DNA from: Bordetella parapertussis
Lineage (GTDB): Bacteria; Pseudomonadota; Gammaproteobacteria; Burkholderiales; Burkholderiaceae_B
Direction: 5' to 3'
DNA length: 10,678 nucleotides
Assembly (NCBI GenBank): GCA_945882005.1
Contig: CAMCWG010000076.1
Location: 1 to 10,678, forward strand
Made by a program: the position numbers and the translations under genes. Each line of letters begins with the position of its first letter. The first letter of the stretch is position 1. Positions 1 to 7,626 of the stretch are shown piece after piece. The notes under the pieces are model-generated. The model saw only the letters and a program-made list of their open reading frames with translations. It was not told the DNA's origin and searched no databases.

Positions 1-2123
1 CAGACATCATGAAATCAGCCGTGTTATCGGCAGAGGACGACCGCTTTTATCAGCACGGCGGGATTGACTGGACTGGTGTCGTACGCGCGGGTCTGACCAA
101 CCTGATCTCGATGCAGAAATCTCAAGGCGCCAGCACCATCACGATGCAGGTCGCACGTAACTTCTATCTTTCGTCAGAAAAAACCTATTCGCGTAAGTTC
201 TACGAGCTGCTGCTGACCTTTAAGATTGAAGCCAGTCTGTCGAAAGATCAGATCCTTGAGCTATATCTGAACCAAATTTATCTTGGACACCGCGCCTACG
301 GCTTTGCGGCAGCTTCACGCACCTATCTGGGCAAGTCACTATCGGACATCACGCCCGCCGACGCAGCGCTGCTAGCAGGGATTCCCAAAGCACCGTCGCG
401 CTTTAACCCCATCGCGAACAAGCCGCGCGCCGTGCAGCGCCAGCGCTATGTGTTGGGTCGTATGCATTCATTGGGCTACCTCACTGAAGCAGAATACAAA
501 GCGGCACTTGCGCAACCGGTCATCATCAAGTCTGCCGAGGGCACCCCTGCAGGGGGCTACGCGGTGCATGGTGAATACGCCGCTGAACTCGCACGCCAAT
601 TGATGATTAGTGTGTACCCAGACAACGTGTATTCACGCGGGCTCAATGTTTACACAACGATTCACTCAAAGGACCAAGAGTGGGCCTATCAGTCGTTGCG
701 CGAAGGTGTGCTCGATTACACCCGCCGTGCGCCTTACCCGGGCCCCGAGGCACAACTGACGTTGCCCGTAGGTCTGGAAAAAGATCCTGCAAAGTTTGAT
801 GAGTTTTTAGACGGCGTGTTTGACAAGCATCAGGACCGCACCGAGATGTTGATTGGTGTCGTGCTGTCGGTTGCACCGAATGAAATCAAGGTTGCACGCA
901 GTGCGAGTGAGATCATCACGGTAAATGACAAGCGCGCGCTTGGCGTGATTGCACGCGCGTTGAATCCCAGGGCGCCCGCAAACTTAAAGATGCAGCGTGG
1001 CTCGGTTGTTTACATACACAAGACCCCTGAGTACTGGGAAATCCTGAACCTGCCAACCGTTCAAGCGGCATTTGTCTCGATGGCACCGCAAGACGGGGCG
1101 CTACGCGCGATGGTCGGAGGCTTTGATTTCTACCATGGTAACTTCAACCGCGTGACACAGGCTTGGCGCCAACCCGGTTCTGCATTTAAACCGTTCATCT
1201 ATGCAGCATCTCTTGAGCGCGGCTTGACTCCCGGGACGTTGATCTCAGATCAGCCGTTTGAGTTGACCGCAGCACAAACGGGATCGGGCAAGGCATGGAC
1301 GCCCAAGAATTACGGTGACCAATATGACCAGATGCTGACCATGCGTGAGGCCATTGCCCGGTCAAAGAACATGGTGTCGATCCGTATCTTGCAATCGATT
1401 GGGCCGCAATACGCACAAGAATATGTCGCGCGTTTTGGCTTTGATAAGTCACGCCATGCTGCCGTGTTGCCGATGGCCTTGGGCTCCGGCTCGGTCACGC
1501 CCATGCAGCTGGCTGCCGGGTTTTCGGTCTTTGCCAATGGCGGCTATCGTGTGACGCCGTTCCTGATTGATCATGTCACGGATGCAAACGGGCAGACCCT
1601 GATGCGCGCCAAGCCAGTCATTGCTGGGGATTCGGCAGCCCGCGCCATTGATGCCCGTACGGCTTACGTCATGGACGATATGCTGCGCGGGGTAGCAACC
1701 TCTGGCACGGCGGCGCGCTCGCGCCAGGTGCTCAAGCGCGGCGATCTGGCCGGTAAAACTGGCACGACCAATGATTCGGTTGACGCTTGGTTTGCGGGTT
1801 ATACGCCTCAGCTCGTCGGTGTAGCGTGGCTGGGTTACGACCAACCCAAATCTCTGGGCTCACGTGAAACAGGGGGCGGGGCTTCTTTGCCCATCTGGCT
1901 AGGTTATATGCAGAATGCGCTTAAGGCCTTCCCAGAGCAAAAACGTGGCCCACTTCCGGATGGATTGATTTCTGAAGGTGGGAACCTGTATTTCAAAGAA
2001 TTTCCGCCTGCGGAAGCCGTCAAACGGCTTGGAGATCCAAATCAGGACTCGCTTGGGGACTTTTTGAACAATCTAGGCGGCAATCAGGGTGGCTCAGGTC
2101 GGCGTCCCGACCCAGGTGGCTAA
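1..2123 (+). CDS. mrcA: Penicillin-binding protein 1A, bifunctional peptidoglycan glycosyltransferase/transpeptidase (5' truncated)
   Basis: Class A PBP of the inner membrane. It polymerises lipid II into glycan strands (GT51 domain) and cross-links the stem peptides (transpeptidase domain). The open frame runs in from the window edge (first full codon at position 3), so the Met at 9 is internal; the cytoplasmic tail, membrane anchor and some tens of N-terminal residues are missing. Numbering from that Met: the GT51 catalytic Glu is E9 in AEDDRFYQHGG; the GAST/TMQ motif is at 40-47; RKFYE at 62-66 holds the next conserved Glu; LAGIPKAPSRFNP ends the domain near 134. The transpeptidase follows with SAFK at 391-394 (nucleophile S391, K394), SKN at 452-454 and KTGTT at 583-587. 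All active-site motifs are intact. The C-terminus is a Gly/Pro-rich tail after about residue 685. It converges with cyaY, with 11 bases between stop codons. Close paralogues such as PBP1B-type proteins are less likely because the motif spelling and neighbours fit PBP1A. Confidence 0.96.
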   Translation, partial: DIMKSAVLSAEDDRFYQHGGIDWTGVVRAGLTNLISMQKSQGASTITMQVARNFYLSSEKTYSRKFYELLLTFKIEASLSKDQILELYLNQIYLGHRAYGFAAASRTYLGKSLSDITPADAALLAGIPKAPSRFNPIANKPRAVQRQRYVLGRMHSLGYLTEAEYKAALAQPVIIKSAEGTPAGGYAVHGEYAAELARQLMISVYPDNVYSRGLNVYTTIHSKDQEWAYQSLREGVLDYTRRAPYPGPEAQLTLPVGLEKDPAKFDEFLDGVFDKHQDRTEMLIGVVLSVAPNEIKVARSASEIITVNDKRALGVIARALNPRAPANLKMQRGSVVYIHKTPEYWEILNLPTVQAAFVSMAPQDGALRAMVGGFDFYHGNFNRVTQAWRQPGSAFKPFIYAASLERGLTPGTLISDQPFELTAAQTGSGKAWTPKNYGDQYDQMLTMREAIARSKNMVSIRILQSIGPQYAQEYVARFGFDKSRHAAVLPMALGSGSVTPMQLAAGFSVFANGGYRVTPFLIDHVTDANGQTLMRAKPVIAGDSAARAIDARTAYVMDDMLRGVATSGTAARSRQVLKRGDLAGKTGTTNDSVDAWFAGYTPQLVGVAWLGYDQPKSLGSRETGGGASLPIWLGYMQNALKAFPEQKRGPLPDGLISEGGNLYFKEFPPAEAVKRLGDPNQDSLGDFLNNLGGNQGGSGRRPDPGG

Positions 2124-2124
2124 C

Positions 2125-2148
2125 CCGTCGAGACTTACAACTCGACGG
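2125..2148. terminator. Hairpin at the mrcA/cyaY convergent junction, possible bidirectional terminator
   Basis: A perfect inverted repeat: CCGTCGAG (2125-2132), 8-base loop (2133-2140), CTCGACGG (2141-2148). It begins one base after the mrcA stop codon and takes in the last codons of cyaY; the cyaY stop codon (2135-2137 on the complement) is in the loop. Neither side has a T-run, so it is not a textbook intrinsic terminator. It may act as a weak bidirectional terminator or as a 3'-end stabiliser. The pairing is seen directly; the role is inferred. Confidence 0.5.
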
Positions 2149-2464
2149 TGAGCGTCTTGCCCGTTGCCTCGGAGCAAATATTCGACAGTGTCTGATGCAA
2201 GTCCGTGCCACCACGGGTGTCCTTCCAGTGGCTGCCATCAAAGCGGTAGTGAAAACCACCGCTACGGGCGGCGAGCCACATTTCATGGAGGGGCGCCTGG
2301 CTGTTGATCACGATTTGGTGGCCGTTTTCAAAAATCAGGTTCAAAACGTTGCCGTTTCGCTTCGTTTCCACATCTAAATCAAGCTTTTCGAACCAGTGGT
2401 CCGCTTGGGCTTCTATTGCATCTAGAATGGCGGTTGCGCGTGTATGAAATTCTGTATCGTTCAT
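2135..2464 (-). CDS. cyaY: CyaY, bacterial frataxin (iron donor/regulator of Fe-S cluster assembly)
   Basis: A cytoplasmic frataxin homologue of 109 residues, the usual CyaY length. CyaY binds iron on an acidic surface and interacts with IscS/IscU to modulate Fe-S cluster assembly. Visible features: an N-terminal amphipathic helix rich in Asp and Glu (residues 3-31, opening NDTEFH), then beta strands with NLIFENGHQIVINSQ (42-56), the family core PLHEMWLAARSGGFHY (58-73) with its conserved Trp, and a C-terminal helix with TDLHQTL (87-93). A start codon at 2464 is chosen over an in-frame GTG at 2479 because GAGGA (2473-2477 on the complement) lies 8 bases before it and family members begin near (M)xDTEFH. 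The gene converges on mrcA and diverges from lptM with only 32 bases between the two start codons. Not an operon with either neighbour. Confidence 0.95.
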   Translation of the reverse strand: MNDTEFHTRATAILDAIEAQADHWFEKLDLDVETKRNGNVLNLIFENGHQIVINSQAPLHEMWLAARSGGFHYRFDGSHWKDTRGGTDLHQTLSNICSEATGKTLTVEL

Positions 2465-2483
2465 AATCCTTGTCCTCACAATT

Positions 2484-2490
2484 GAGGGAG
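2484..2490 (+). promoter_or_regulatory. Ribosome binding site that fixes the lptM start
   Basis: GAGGGAG lies 6 bases before the GTG at 2497, a near-ideal Shine-Dalgarno match. It favours this GTG over the upstream TTG at 2470 and the internal ATG at 2542. The latter would leave a signal peptide without basic residues. Confidence 0.7.
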
Positions 2491-2496
2491 CCAGCA

Positions 2497-2736
2497 GTGA
2501 TCCGCAAAACCGACAGACCGCGACATGCCCGCATTGTAGCGATGCTTACCCTCTCAGCTTGGGTGGCGGGTTGCGGTTTTAAAGGTCCGCTTTATATGCC
2601 GGCCAAGCCTGCGGAGGTTCGCCCCTATGTCAGCCAAGAGTCGATGTACGGTATGCCTCCTGACGAAGACAATTCGGTCATCCCGTTCTTTGACGAGGAT
2701 CTTATCCTGACGCCAGCTCCGGTGGTAATCGAATAA
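2497..2736 (+). CDS. lptM: LptM (YifL-like) small outer-membrane lipoprotein
   Basis: A 79-residue lipoprotein. The N-region is basic (RKTDRPRHAR, residues 3-12), followed by a short hydrophobic stretch and the lipobox VAGC with the acylated cysteine at residue 26. GCGFKGPLYMP (25-35) follows the lipobox and matches the LptM/YifL family hallmark (CGxKGPLYxP). In E. coli, LptM binds the LptD-LptE lipopolysaccharide translocon and helps LptD reach its correctly oxidised form; that role is carried over from the family. The mature tail is acidic (DEDNSVIPFFDED near 57-68) and otherwise unrecognised. Placement directly before lysA is a very common arrangement in proteobacteria and supports the call. 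It likely shares a transcript with lysA, whose start is 81 bases downstream. Its promoter must lie in or near the cyaY 5' region. Confidence 0.88.
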   Translation: MIRKTDRPRHARIVAMLTLSAWVAGCGFKGPLYMPAKPAEVRPYVSQESMYGMPPDEDNSVIPFFDEDLILTPAPVVIE

Positions 2737-2817
2737 CGCTCTGTCACTCTCTCAGTTTCTGATGCCTGTATTGTGCTTCAGAACGTTCGTGAACCCTTCA
2801 ATACCCATAGCCTCAAC

Positions 2818-4125
2818 ATGACTGCTCCTGGATCCAACGCCTCAGCCACCGCTCTTGCTACCCCTGCTGGTTCGCCCTTTTTTAGTTATCGCAACGGCTC
2901 CTTACACGCCGAAGGGGTTTCGCTTTCAGAGCTGGGGCGCGCACTGGGTACACCTTTGTATGTCTACTCCAGAGCTGCCTTGGCAGCAGCCTGGGCATCC
3001 TATCAAGAAGCCATTGGCGCACATCACGTCTTGGTTTGCTATGGGATGAAGGCCAACTCAAACCTTGCGGTCCTAAAAGAGTTTGCGCGGCTTGGTAGTG
3101 GTTTTGACATTGTTTCGGGTGGCGAATTAGCACGCGTATTAGCCGCTGGCGCTGATCCGGCAAAAGTTGTGTTTTCTGGTGTCGGCAAGCAAGCGTGGGA
3201 AATGCGTGCGGCACTGGACGCTGGTGTGAAATGCTTTAACGTGGAGTCTGTCCCCGAACTCAAGCGCTTATCGCAGGTGGCGTCCGAGATGGGCAAGACC
3301 GCGTCGGTGTCCTTGCGCGTGAACCCTGATGTGGATGCGCAAACGCATCCCTACATTTCAACGGGCCTGAAAGAAAACAAGTTTGGCATCGCGATTGAAG
3401 AAGCTCCGGCCGCGTATCAGCTGGCTGCGTCTCTTCCAGGAATCTCGGTAGTCGGTGTTGACTGCCACATTGGCTCACAGATCACTGAGGTCGCACCCTA
3501 CCTGGATGCGTTGGACAAACTGTTGAAGTTGATTGATCAGCTGACAAAGCTTGGCATCACACTCAAGCATCTAGACCTGGGTGGTGGGCTCGGTATCCGT
3601 TACGACGATGAAACCCCTCTCGCGCCCAAAGTGCTACTCGACAAGGTCTTTGCACAGTTAAAGGCACGCGGCTATGACGGACTTGAGCTTGTGCTCGAGC
3701 CAGGACGCTCACTTGTCGGTAACGCGGGTGTCTTGCTCACGACGGTCCAATATCTGAAGCATACGGAAGCACGTAATTTTGCGATTGTCGATGCGGCAAT
3801 GAATGATTTGATGCGGCCTGCGCTCTACGAAGCATGGCATGGCGTTTTGCCAGTCGAGCCGCGCACCGATGCCAGCACGCTCTATGACGTGGTTGGACCC
3901 GTGTGCGAAAGCGCAGACTGGTTAGCACGTGCACGGCAACTCGCACTGTACGAAGGTGATGTGCTGGCGATTGAATCAGCTGGGGCATACGGCTTTGTGA
4001 TGGCTGGCAGTTACAACAGCCGTCCGCGTGCAGCAGAGGTGATGGTCGATGGCGACAAATACTATGTTGTGCGCCAACGCGAGACCTTTGCCGATCTGAT
4101 CCGCGGCGAGAGCTTCTTGCCTTAA
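2818..4125 (+). CDS. lysA: Diaminopimelate decarboxylase
   Basis: A PLP enzyme that decarboxylates meso-2,6-diaminopimelate to L-lysine, the last step of lysine synthesis; cytoplasmic, fold-type III (alanine racemase-like barrel plus C-terminal beta domain). From the ATG at 2818 it is 435 residues, within the normal family range. Motifs: PLP Schiff-base lysine K78 in YGMKAN; SGGEL at 100-104; CHIGSQI at 216-222 with H217; the phosphate-binding GGGLG at 255-259; EPGRSLV at 294-300; the active-site cysteine C363 in GPVCESAD, supplied across the dimer in known structures; and the Tyr of GAYGF (Y391). The frame is open to a GTG at 2773, but family similarity begins near FFSYRNG (residues 21-27), so the ATG is preferred. 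Neither candidate has a clear Shine-Dalgarno. It probably shares a transcript with lptM and converges with the EamA transporter gene. Confidence 0.96.
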   Translation: MTAPGSNASATALATPAGSPFFSYRNGSLHAEGVSLSELGRALGTPLYVYSRAALAAAWASYQEAIGAHHVLVCYGMKANSNLAVLKEFARLGSGFDIVSGGELARVLAAGADPAKVVFSGVGKQAWEMRAALDAGVKCFNVESVPELKRLSQVASEMGKTASVSLRVNPDVDAQTHPYISTGLKENKFGIAIEEAPAAYQLAASLPGISVVGVDCHIGSQITEVAPYLDALDKLLKLIDQLTKLGITLKHLDLGGGLGIRYDDETPLAPKVLLDKVFAQLKARGYDGLELVLEPGRSLVGNAGVLLTTVQYLKHTEARNFAIVDAAMNDLMRPALYEAWHGVLPVEPRTDASTLYDVVGPVCESADWLARARQLALYEGDVLAIESAGAYGFVMAGSYNSRPRAAEVMVDGDKYYVVRQRETFADLIRGESFLP

Positions 4126-4143
4126 GTATTGGGGTGTCTATAG

Positions 4144-4167
4144 CCTGCGGTTTAACGTGACCGCAGG
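4144..4167. terminator. Hairpin at the lysA/EamA-transporter convergent junction, possible bidirectional terminator
   Basis: A perfect inverted repeat: CCTGCGGT (4144-4151), 8-base loop (4152-4159), ACCGCAGG (4160-4167); a G:U pair could add a ninth step on the plus-strand RNA. It starts 18 bases after the lysA stop. The stop codon of the minus-strand transporter gene (4152-4154 on the complement) lies in the loop. As at 2125-2148 there is no T-run on either side. The structure is seen; the terminator role is inferred. Confidence 0.5.
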
Positions 4168-5072
4168 TAAGAAAACAGCATCGGTAATGTAAGCGACAGG
4201 CCGGCGGCTACCACCAGCGCAATGCCGGCCAACGACGACAGTGTCGGCATCTGACCAAACAATAATTCGCCGTACAACACGGCAAGCACGAGCTGGAAAT
4301 AGTTAAGCGGTGCAAGTGTGGATGCGGGTACGAATTTATACGCGTAAATCAACGCGTATTGACCGAGGCCACCACACAGACTCATCAATACAATCCAGGC
4401 CCAGTCTGTCGGGGTGGGCCAAAGTGTTGGCCAAAAGAATAAGATCGTGACTGCACCAAGACACCAACTCGTGCCGGCAGCATAGACAAAGATTTGTTCG
4501 CTCTGCGCACGATGGGCAAGCTTGCGTGTAAAGATTTGGACGAGTGCAAAGCTCGTCGCCGAAGTCAGTAAGAGGGCGGTTCCAATTAAAGAGATCTCGC
4601 CGCTACCAGGGCGCACAATGAACAGCATACCAATCATGCCGGCACTCAGTGCCAAATATTGTTTAAGGCCTACTTTCTCGCCAAGCATGATCGGTGCAAA
4701 AATCAGAACGATGAGTGGCGACACAAAATAGATCGCCGTCGCTTCTGCAAGCGGCATGTACTGCAGGCTTGGCATAAAGGCCGTACCAGAAATGCCAAGC
4801 AAGGCGCCGCGTAATAACAGGAGCTTGCGCTCTGGCAAAGCGACATGCAAGCTGTGGCCCTTGATTAATAGCGCGCTGAAGGCCAATACAACAATGACCG
4901 TATAACGCGACAGATTCACCAGTGGTGGCGAATACACGTGAACGAGGCTTTTTGCCAACGCATCGAGCGTAGCGAACATCGTGATCGCAAATAGAAAGAA
5001 TCCACAGCCTTTTAACCACTCTAGCGGCTGGGGGGTTAAAAGAGTGGCTTGCGGAATCGGCGGCGTAGACAT
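4152..5072 (-). CDS. EamA/DMT-superfamily permease, substrate unknown
   Basis: An inner-membrane protein of 306 residues with two EamA repeats and about ten hydrophobic helices, starting near residues 22-40. The first repeat ends with the typical stretch FVSPLIVLIFAPIMLGE (116-132) and a helix ending near FIVRPG (151-156). The second repeat carries the parallel segment APLNYFQLVLAVLYGELLFG (254-273). Such drug/metabolite transporters often export amino acids, nucleosides or related metabolites; nothing here fixes the substrate. The start ATG lies 6 bases after the stop of the MFS gene with only a weak Shine-Dalgarno, so translation is probably coupled and the gene is last in the resB-ccsB-MFS-EamA block. 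It converges with lysA. Length and composition show no truncation. Family call firm, specific role unknown. Confidence 0.9.
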   Translation of the reverse strand: MSTPPIPQATLLTPQPLEWLKGCGFFLFAITMFATLDALAKSLVHVYSPPLVNLSRYTVIVVLAFSALLIKGHSLHVALPERKLLLLRGALLGISGTAFMPSLQYMPLAEATAIYFVSPLIVLIFAPIMLGEKVGLKQYLALSAGMIGMLFIVRPGSGEISLIGTALLLTSATSFALVQIFTRKLAHRAQSEQIFVYAAGTSWCLGAVTILFFWPTLWPTPTDWAWIVLMSLCGGLGQYALIYAYKFVPASTLAPLNYFQLVLAVLYGELLFGQMPTLSSLAGIALVVAAGLSLTLPMLFSYLRSR

Positions 5073-5078
5073 GTTTGC

Positions 5079-6272
5079 TTACTTAGAGGCGCGGTAAAGC
5101 GGCCACAAACTCAGTGCGCATAAGACACCAACCACGCCAAGCACGCCGTAACTGAGGCCATAGCTACCCAAGGTCCCGGCCAGCAAGCCAAACATTGGCG
5201 GGCCGACCATCACGCCGAGGAAGGTGATACACAGCGTGCCGCCCGTGGCAAGGCTAGCTTGCCCACTTGGCGCTTGGCGCGCGACTTCGGCTAGAAAGAC
5301 GCCGTTCCAGCCGATTGCCGATGAACCAAAAATTGCGAGAATCGGAAACAACAACCAAGGTGAAGATTCTGGACTTAACAGCGCAGTCCCAACGCAACCA
5401 ACTGTGAGCAGGCCCGCAATCACGATCAGCATCATGCTTGCGCCGAGCCAGCGATCTGCCACATAGCCCCACAACATCCGGCCCGCTACGCCACCGCCTT
5501 GTGCCACCGTCAGTGCACCGCCTGCTGCGATCAGACTCCAACCGAGGTCTTCATACAAGAAGGTCACGAGATATCCCATCAATGACATCTGGCTAATCGC
5601 AAACAAGAACGACATTGTCGACAGGCTTCGCAAATTGGGGTGTTGAAAAATGAGCTTGAGCGGCAAGACAACGCTTGTTGCAAGAGAGGGCTTGACGCTC
5701 GCATCACGATCATCATCGAGGCTGTTACGTAATGGCTGCACGGCCCATGCACAGAGTGCGCATGCGACGCTCGCGCAGAGGAAGGCCGCTTGCCAACCGA
5801 TCAAGCTATTGAGGCTAGGTACCAACGCACCAGCCATGATGCCACCAAGCGGCACGCCTGTTTGTTTAATGGAAAAAACGAACGAGAGTTTTTCTGGTGG
5901 TGTTGTCTTGATCAACAGGTGCGAGCTGGCTGGGGTAATAGGACCGTAACCGGCACCAATAAACAGTGCGCCAATCGCCATCGTCAGAGGGTGGGGATAA
6001 GCTGATAGCAGTAAGCCCGTAGAAGCCAAGCACAAGCCGATCTGGCTCAGGCGGATCGCGCCCCAACGCTTAACGGCTGCACCACCCAAGAGTGTGGCCA
6101 CCATTGCCGCAAAATAAACGAGCGCCACGTAGGCGCCCAGATATGTTGTTGCGATTCCCAAGTCTTCGGCGACTGCCGGTGCAACCACCGGCACATTCAT
6201 CAACGCCATTGCGACAAGAGCTTGTACGGTCAGTGTTGCAACTAATACGAGTGAAGGCTTAGGGGGTGTCAC
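5079..6272 (-). CDS. Major facilitator superfamily transporter, substrate unknown
   Basis: An inner-membrane permease of 397 residues with about twelve hydrophobic segments in two halves split by a charged loop near 182-196 (LRNSLDDDRDASVK). The loop 2-3 signature appears as GGAAVKRWG (63-71), with a counterpart in the second half, GRMLWGYVADRWLG (264-277). SIKQTGVPLGG (134-144) resembles motifs of CynX/YbfB-like anion and metabolite carriers, a loose likeness only. The start is a GTG at 6272 supported by GAGGG (6279-6283 on the complement) 6 bases upstream; that site lies just after the ccsB stop, 12 bases from the GTG, so the gene is read from the resB-ccsB transcript. The EamA gene follows after 6 bases. 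Two unrelated carriers in tandem could serve one metabolite or simply be transcriptional passengers; the sequence does not decide. Confidence 0.9.
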   Translation of the reverse strand: MTPPKPSLVLVATLTVQALVAMALMNVPVVAPAVAEDLGIATTYLGAYVALVYFAAMVATLLGGAAVKRWGAIRLSQIGLCLASTGLLLSAYPHPLTMAIGALFIGAGYGPITPASSHLLIKTTPPEKLSFVFSIKQTGVPLGGIMAGALVPSLNSLIGWQAAFLCASVACALCAWAVQPLRNSLDDDRDASVKPSLATSVVLPLKLIFQHPNLRSLSTMSFLFAISQMSLMGYLVTFLYEDLGWSLIAAGGALTVAQGGGVAGRMLWGYVADRWLGASMMLIVIAGLLTVGCVGTALLSPESSPWLLFPILAIFGSSAIGWNGVFLAEVARQAPSGQASLATGGTLCITFLGVMVGPPMFGLLAGTLGSYGLSYGVLGVVGVLCALSLWPLYRASK

Positions 6273-6278
6273 AACACA

Positions 6279-6283
6279 CCCTC
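6279..6283 (-). promoter_or_regulatory. Ribosome binding site for the MFS gene (GTG start)
   Basis: GAGGG on the complement lies one base after the ccsB stop codon and 6 bases before the GTG at 6272. It supports both the non-ATG start and independent ribosome loading within the operon. Confidence 0.6.
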
Positions 6284-6284
6284 G

Positions 6285-7616
6285 TTACAACGCACCATAC
6301 GAATGCAATCCAGAAAGAAACATGTTGACGCCGAGGAAGGCAAAGCCGGTTACCAACAGGCCCACCAACGCCCAGTACGCGGCCATCGTTCCGCGCAAGC
6401 CCTTAAGCATACGCAAATGTAACCATGCTGCATAGTTTAACCAGACGATCAGCGCCCAAGTTTCTTTAGGATCCCACTGCCAATAAGCGCCCCAGGCGTC
6501 TGCCGCCCACAGCGCACCGAGAATCGTTGCAACCGTGAAAAAAGCGAACCCAATCGCAATCGCCCGGTACATGATGTCATCGAGTACTTCAAAAGAGGGC
6601 AGGCGTTCGGCGATGGGTTTGCGAAACAGCAGGATCGTCCCGACGATCACCGCGCCGATGCCAAAGTACAACATCCAGGTGGCTGACAAGCCCTGCGTAC
6701 GAAATATCATGGGCTCGGCTGCAAGCAAGACACCCAGAATAAAGAGGGGCATCAGTTTGAACCAGGACCGTGTTTGCCCGTGCTGTTTAACCAGATAGGC
6801 AAAGCCAACCATCGCAGCCAAAGAGAAGGTGCCATAGCCGATGAAGTTTGCTGGCACATGGATTTTCATCCACCAACTCTTGAGCGCGGGCACGAGGGGC
6901 TGGATTTGATAAGCGTCGCGGGTGAAGGAATACCAGAGCAAGAACACGACCGCTGACGTAATGATAAGCAGCACAAAGCCGCCTAGGGCACGTGTTGCGT
7001 AGCGACCTTCGTAATACAAATAGAACAGCGCTGTAATCAGCGAAAACAATACGAAGACTTCATACAAATTACTAACGGGAATATGACCAATGTCGGGTCC
7101 CATCATGTGGCCTTCGCGCCACCGTACCAACATGCCTGTGGATCCTGCGAATACTGCACCCCAGGTCAAGGCCGTACCAAGCCATGCTGCAGTGGGGCTC
7201 GCAAGTCCCAACCAATAACAGAAGGTGGCTACAACAAACAGTGCACACATCCACAAAATCGCAGACTGCGAAGAGAACAAGTACTTCAGGAGGAAGGCCT
7301 GATCCGCACGCGCGATATCACCTTGATACAACCAGAGCGCGAGCCCGGCGGCCAGCGCCATGGCGATCATTAATGTGCGCAGCGGTCGCCATAACCAACC
7401 TAACCAAGTCAGGAAAGGGACGGTCAGCACAAGGATCACTTTCTCGTAGCTGTCCATCGACTGGCTGTAGCGCATCAGGGCGAAACCCGCCCCCACGGCT
7501 AGCAGTAGAAAAAACAAGACATCAAATAATGTTGGACGACCGCGCTCAAGGCGCGATTGGCCTGGATCAGACAAGTCATCCCAATTGTCTGCAGCGCCGG
7601 CGACTGGTTGTGTCAT
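6285..7616 (-). CDS. ccsB: Cytochrome c biogenesis protein CcsB (CcsA/ResC-type WWD heme protein, System II)
   Basis: A multi-spanning inner-membrane protein that with ResB forms the System II heme exporter and cytochrome c heme lyase, delivering heme to CxxCH sites in the periplasm. Naming varies: this WWD protein is CcsA or ResC in some systems, CcsB in bacterial annotation. From the ATG at 7616 it is 443 residues. Features: roughly 30 soluble N-terminal residues; helices from about 31 on; HIPVSNLYE (178-186), typical of the family; His253 in WMKIHV; the tryptophan-rich WWD motif WGAYWQWDPKETWALIVWL (375-393) followed by H400; and a C-terminal His437 in GLHSYG. His253 and His437 sit where the family has histidines flanking the WWD loop that ligate heme. 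An ATG at 7664 in frame would overlap resB by 38 bases and lacks a Shine-Dalgarno. The chosen start is 10 bases after the resB stop; the stop itself forms part of a TGAG Shine-Dalgarno-like site, suggesting coupling. Confidence 0.94.
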   Translation of the reverse strand: MTQPVAGAADNWDDLSDPGQSRLERGRPTLFDVLFFLLLAVGAGFALMRYSQSMDSYEKVILVLTVPFLTWLGWLWRPLRTLMIAMALAAGLALWLYQGDIARADQAFLLKYLFSSQSAILWMCALFVVATFCYWLGLASPTAAWLGTALTWGAVFAGSTGMLVRWREGHMMGPDIGHIPVSNLYEVFVLFSLITALFYLYYEGRYATRALGGFVLLIITSAVVFLLWYSFTRDAYQIQPLVPALKSWWMKIHVPANFIGYGTFSLAAMVGFAYLVKQHGQTRSWFKLMPLFILGVLLAAEPMIFRTQGLSATWMLYFGIGAVIVGTILLFRKPIAERLPSFEVLDDIMYRAIAIGFAFFTVATILGALWAADAWGAYWQWDPKETWALIVWLNYAAWLHLRMLKGLRGTMAAYWALVGLLVTGFAFLGVNMFLSGLHSYGAL

Positions 7617-7626
7617 GACAGTAATC

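Noticed and set aside
2465..2479. Longer cyaY from a GTG at 2479
   Set aside because: The ATG at 2464 has GAGGA at 8 bases and gives the usual CyaY N-terminus.
2781..2788. Palindrome GAACGTTC upstream of lysA as a possible operator
   Set aside because: Only 8 bases, a single copy, and expected by chance in a window of this size; no LysR-family gene adjoins it.
4152..6272. The MFS-EamA pair as a genomic island or mobile cargo
   Set aside because: No flanking repeats, integrase, transposase or tRNA, and by eye the base and codon use resembles the neighbours. Replacement in the operon is possible, but no sign of mobility remains.
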